Shown one piece after another: positions 6,815-8,759 of a DNA stretch of 8,759 nt. The position numbers and the translations under genes are program-made. Below the pieces are notes generated by a model, which worked only from the letters and a program-made list of their open reading frames with translations, searched no databases and was not told the DNA's origin. The DNA is from Bdellovibrionales bacterium (GTDB lineage Bacteria; Bdellovibrionota_G; JALEGL01; JAGRAY01), in assembly GCA_020434375.1 (NCBI GenBank), contig JAGRAY010000066.1, forward strand, positions 1-8,759. Reading direction: 5' to 3'. Numbering within the stretch: position 1 is the first letter of the stretch; each line of letters begins with the position of its first letter.

Positions 6815-7054
6815 ATGAGCCAAGATGTCCTAGCTAAATTAATCGACGTTGCAAGCCAGCATTTTAAAGTTGACCGTACGACATTAACGCCAGAAACAGA
6901 TTTTTTTAAGGAGCTTGGCATCAATAGTTTTCAGGCGCTGTCACTTTTAAGCGAAATAGAAAAAAAGTTTTCGATTGAAATTCCCGACTACGAGCTTCAG
7001 GGGGTCAATACGTTTAATCAATTGGCTGAGGTCATTTCTTCGCGAATAGGTTGA
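6815..7054 (+). CDS. Stand-alone acyl carrier protein
   Basis: 79 residues, the normal size of a free acyl carrier protein. The phosphopantetheine site is in LGINSFQALSLL (34-45), with S38 the expected attachment serine. Helix two then continues as SEIEKKFSIEIPD (46-58), and the closing NTFNQLAEVI (65-74) is typical. The usual DSL triplet is NSF here: the Asp before the serine is Asn and the following Leu is Phe. That suggests a specialised carrier rather than the housekeeping AcpP. No ketosynthase, malonyl transferase or ketoreductase of fatty acid synthesis adjoins it; instead it lies between a hydratase and a second acyl ligase. The likely job is to carry the acyl chain, loaded by one of the ligases, past the hydratase and a reductase. 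It begins 20 bases after the hydratase stop. Its TGA overlaps a following ATG (TGATG). Confidence 0.9.
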   Translation: MSQDVLAKLIDVASQHFKVDRTTLTPETDFFKELGINSFQALSLLSEIEKKFSIEIPDYELQGVNTFNQLAEVISSRIG

Positions 7055-7179
7055 TGTCGGTCGATTTCTATTATCGGGGCAGGCAAAGCCGATGGAGCTA
7101 TCCCCTCAAATCGATTCGCGGTTGGAAATTTCTTCGAAAATATTCCGGGCGTCAGTGTTGGAGGGATCGCTTCGATTGA
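7054..7179 (+). CDS. Possible 41-residue small ORF overlapping the second ligase start
   Basis: An ATG at 7054 shares bases with the carrier protein stop (TGATG) and opens a 41-codon frame ending at TGA 7177-7179, out of frame with the second ligase. The product would be basic and aromatic (several W, Y, F, R and K) with no domain I recognise. A frame this short is easily due to chance, and its 3' two thirds overlap the ligase. Its possible importance is as a translated leader that carries ribosomes through the hairpin over the ligase start. It is reported as a candidate only. Confidence 0.15.
   Translation: MSVDFYYRGRQSRWSYPLKSIRGWKFLRKYSGRQCWRDRFD
7071..7095 (+). promoter_or_regulatory. 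Hairpin enclosing the ribosome site and start codon of the second ligase
   Basis: ATCGG (7073-7077) can pair with CCGAT (7089-7093), extended by two T-G wobble pairs (7071-7072 with 7094-7095). The loop holds the only ribosome-site candidate (GGGGCAGG, 7076-7083, partly in the stem), and the 3' arm includes the ATG at 7092-7094. The stem is short and its stability is doubtful. It contains the same GGCAAAGCC element (7082-7090) found before the hydratase start. Confidence 0.35.
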
Positions 7180-8759
7180 CGTATTTTAAAAAATTAGCAT
7201 GCGTTGGAGAGCTTCTTGAAGAAGGGCTCAAGCGGTATCCTCAAAATATAGCGTTTATTGAGGTCAATCGCGATAAAGAAACGGCTCGTTTAACTTACGA
7301 ATATTTCAGATCTCAAGCGCTTAAACTTGCAAACCAAATTCATTTAGATGTTACGCCGGGCTCCCACGGGGCAATTTTAATGTCGAATCAAAGCAGATGG
7401 CCACTTTGTGCAACCGCTATCTTTTGGTGCGGAGGTATTGTCGTACCGTTAGATTATAAGTTAACACCTAAAGAACAAAGAGCTCTTCTAGCCCATAGTG
7501 AATCTAAGATTCTTTTTATAGAATGGCCAATTTATGAAAGATGGATCAAAGAGGGTATTGATTTCCCAAGTAATCTTCGTGTGATTGTCAGTGAGGTTCC
7601 TTCGGTTTTTCCAACCGCAAAACGGTTTGAAGGATCGACGCGAGCCCCTGTTATTGATCACGACCGATGGGAGCAATTGTTTGAAACGAATGACTCAAAT
7701 GAACCAATGTTTAAAAAAGTTAATCGATCACGAGAAGATATTGCCTGCATTGTCTATTCGTCTGGAACTGGGGGTACACCAAAAGGATGCATGCTCACGC
7801 ACGGAAATTACCTAGCTCAAGCAGAAGTTCTGGCTAAAATGTTTCCGATAAAACCTAATGATCGATATTTCTCTGTTTTGCCAACAAATCATGCCATTGA
7901 CTTTATGTGTGGCTTTTTGCTGCCTCTTCAATTTGGTTCGGCAGTGGTCCATCAACGTACACTTCGTCCAGAGTTTTTGGCGGCAACCATGAAAACCTAT
8001 GGGATTTCACATATGGCTTTGGTGCCTCTTCTTTTGAAAGCTTTTGAAAATAAAATTCGCGGTGAGATCGATCAAAAATCAAAGTTGGTTCAAAAAATTT
8101 TATATGCTTTGATGAAATTCAATCGTTTGATCACGTATCGAAAACCATGGTATGCATTCTCAAAGATTCTTTTTCGTCCTATTCACAGTGCGTTTGGAGG
8201 GCGCTTGCGCCTTATGTTTGCTGGCGGAGCATTTGTTGATGCACGGACAGCTGAATTTTTTTATGCTTTGGGTCTTCCAGTTGCAATCGGCTATGGTTTA
8301 ACTGAATCGGGAACGGTTCTTACTGTAAATAATATTCATCCGTTTCGTGCTGATACTGTGGGTCAACCTATAGAAGGTGTTGCACTAGAAATCAAAAACC
8401 CGGATAGAGCCGGCATTGGAGAAGTATGGGTCAAAGGGCCCACACTGATGAAAGGTTATTTCAAGGAACCTGAGCTTACTCAAGAAGTTCTCTTGGGAGG
8501 TTGGCTCAAAACAGGCGATATCGGTCAAGTTGACTCAACCGGGCATTTGAAGCTCTTTGGCAGAAGTAAAAATATGATAGTCACCGAAGGGGGCAAGAAT
8601 ATTTATCCTGAAGACGTGGAGGCTCTATTTGGTTCTATTGATCAAGTTGAGGAACTATGTGTGTTTTCAACGAGCTTTGTATGGCCCGGCACCGATTTGA
8701 AAAAAGAAAAGCTTTTCATGGTGGTACGAAGCAAGTCGGGTGAGCAAGATAAAAATCTT
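7092..8759 (+). CDS. Second AMP-forming acyl ligase (3' end outside the window)
   Basis: The frame is open for 556 codons to the right edge with no stop. ANL-superfamily motifs appear in order: the phosphate-binding loop YSSGTGGTPKGCMLTHGN (222-239), GYGLTES (400-406), LKTGD (472-476) with D476 the expected ribose contact, and FGRSKN (489-494) followed by TEGGKNIYPEDVE. The catalytic C-terminal lysine lies beyond the window. The loop has Gly at the position usually held by a second Thr or Ser (SGTTG or SGTSG). It belongs to the fatty acyl-CoA/acyl-ACP ligase side of the family and differs clearly from the first ligase, so it is not a recent duplicate. ATG 7092 is the only start after the in-frame TAG at 7047-7049, and its ribosome site is poor and possibly hidden in a hairpin. 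It lies 37 bases after the carrier protein gene, which favours a role in loading that carrier, but this is inference. Confidence 0.87.
   Translation, partial: MELSPQIDSRLEISSKIFRASVLEGSLRLTYFKKLACVGELLEEGLKRYPQNIAFIEVNRDKETARLTYEYFRSQALKLANQIHLDVTPGSHGAILMSNQSRWPLCATAIFWCGGIVVPLDYKLTPKEQRALLAHSESKILFIEWPIYERWIKEGIDFPSNLRVIVSEVPSVFPTAKRFEGSTRAPVIDHDRWEQLFETNDSNEPMFKKVNRSREDIACIVYSSGTGGTPKGCMLTHGNYLAQAEVLAKMFPIKPNDRYFSVLPTNHAIDFMCGFLLPLQFGSAVVHQRTLRPEFLAATMKTYGISHMALVPLLLKAFENKIRGEIDQKSKLVQKILYALMKFNRLITYRKPWYAFSKILFRPIHSAFGGRLRLMFAGGAFVDARTAEFFYALGLPVAIGYGLTESGTVLTVNNIHPFRADTVGQPIEGVALEIKNPDRAGIGEVWVKGPTLMKGYFKEPELTQEVLLGGWLKTGDIGQVDSTGHLKLFGRSKNMIVTEGGKNIYPEDVEALFGSIDQVEELCVFSTSFVWPGTDLKKEKLFMVVRSKSGEQDKNL

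Noticed and set aside
6018..7054. Crotonase plus ACP as a polyketide beta-branching cassette
   Set aside because: Such cassettes need an HMG-CoA synthase-like enzyme and a decarboxylating ketosynthase, neither of which is in the window.
7585..7815. Plus-strand 76-codon frame inside the second ligase
   Set aside because: It overlaps the conserved region up to the phosphate-binding loop in another frame; it is a shadow.

Overview
The window looks like bacterial DNA from a Gram-negative species with a moderately low GC content. It is densely coded, genes are spaced or overlapped like an operon, and a lipoprotein-type signal peptide is visible at the left edge. My guess is a Bdellovibrionota-like or low-GC proteobacterial chromosome. 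That rests on base composition and gene types only, so it is weak. There are no RNA genes, mobile elements or CRISPR arrays.

Layout. Positions 1-130 hold the 5' end of a minus-strand gene for a probable lipoprotein, cut by the window edge. A 74-base divergent intergenic region (131-204) follows. It carries repeated TTAAGA/TCTTAA half-sites, including an 8-bp-arm inverted repeat that abuts the next start codon. From 205 to the right edge everything real is on the plus strand and reads as one operon: an alcohol-forming fatty acyl-CoA reductase (205-1782), a second NAD(P)-binding reductase of the extended-SDR/thioester-reductase type (1831-2955), a polysaccharide pyruvyl transferase family protein (2957-4393), an AMP-forming acyl ligase (4390-6021), an enoyl-CoA hydratase/isomerase (6018-6794), a stand-alone acyl carrier protein (6815-7054), and a second AMP-forming acyl ligase (7092-8759, 3' end outside the window). 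Three of the six junctions are overlapped or nearly so (1-base gap, ATGA, GTGA). The longest internal gap is 48 bases, and I see no terminator between genes.

How the genes may work together (inference). Two ligases could activate fatty acids, one to CoA and one possibly onto the dedicated carrier protein. The crotonase-fold protein would act on the acyl thioester near C2-C3. The two reductases would take thioesters to alcohol or aldehyde, or act on a keto/hydroxy group. The pyruvyl transferase family member suggests the product is an envelope lipid or glycolipid rather than a storage wax. No ketosynthase, acyltransferase or glycosyltransferase is present in the window, so the chain is probably taken from existing fatty acids and assembly genes may lie to the right. 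I do not recognise this exact gene set as a described pathway; that is a limit of memory, not a database result.

Regulatory structure stands out. Half-sites sit close to both divergent starts. A 9-base GGCAAAGCC element, itself a small hairpin, ends 1-2 bases before the start codons of both the hydratase and the second ligase.
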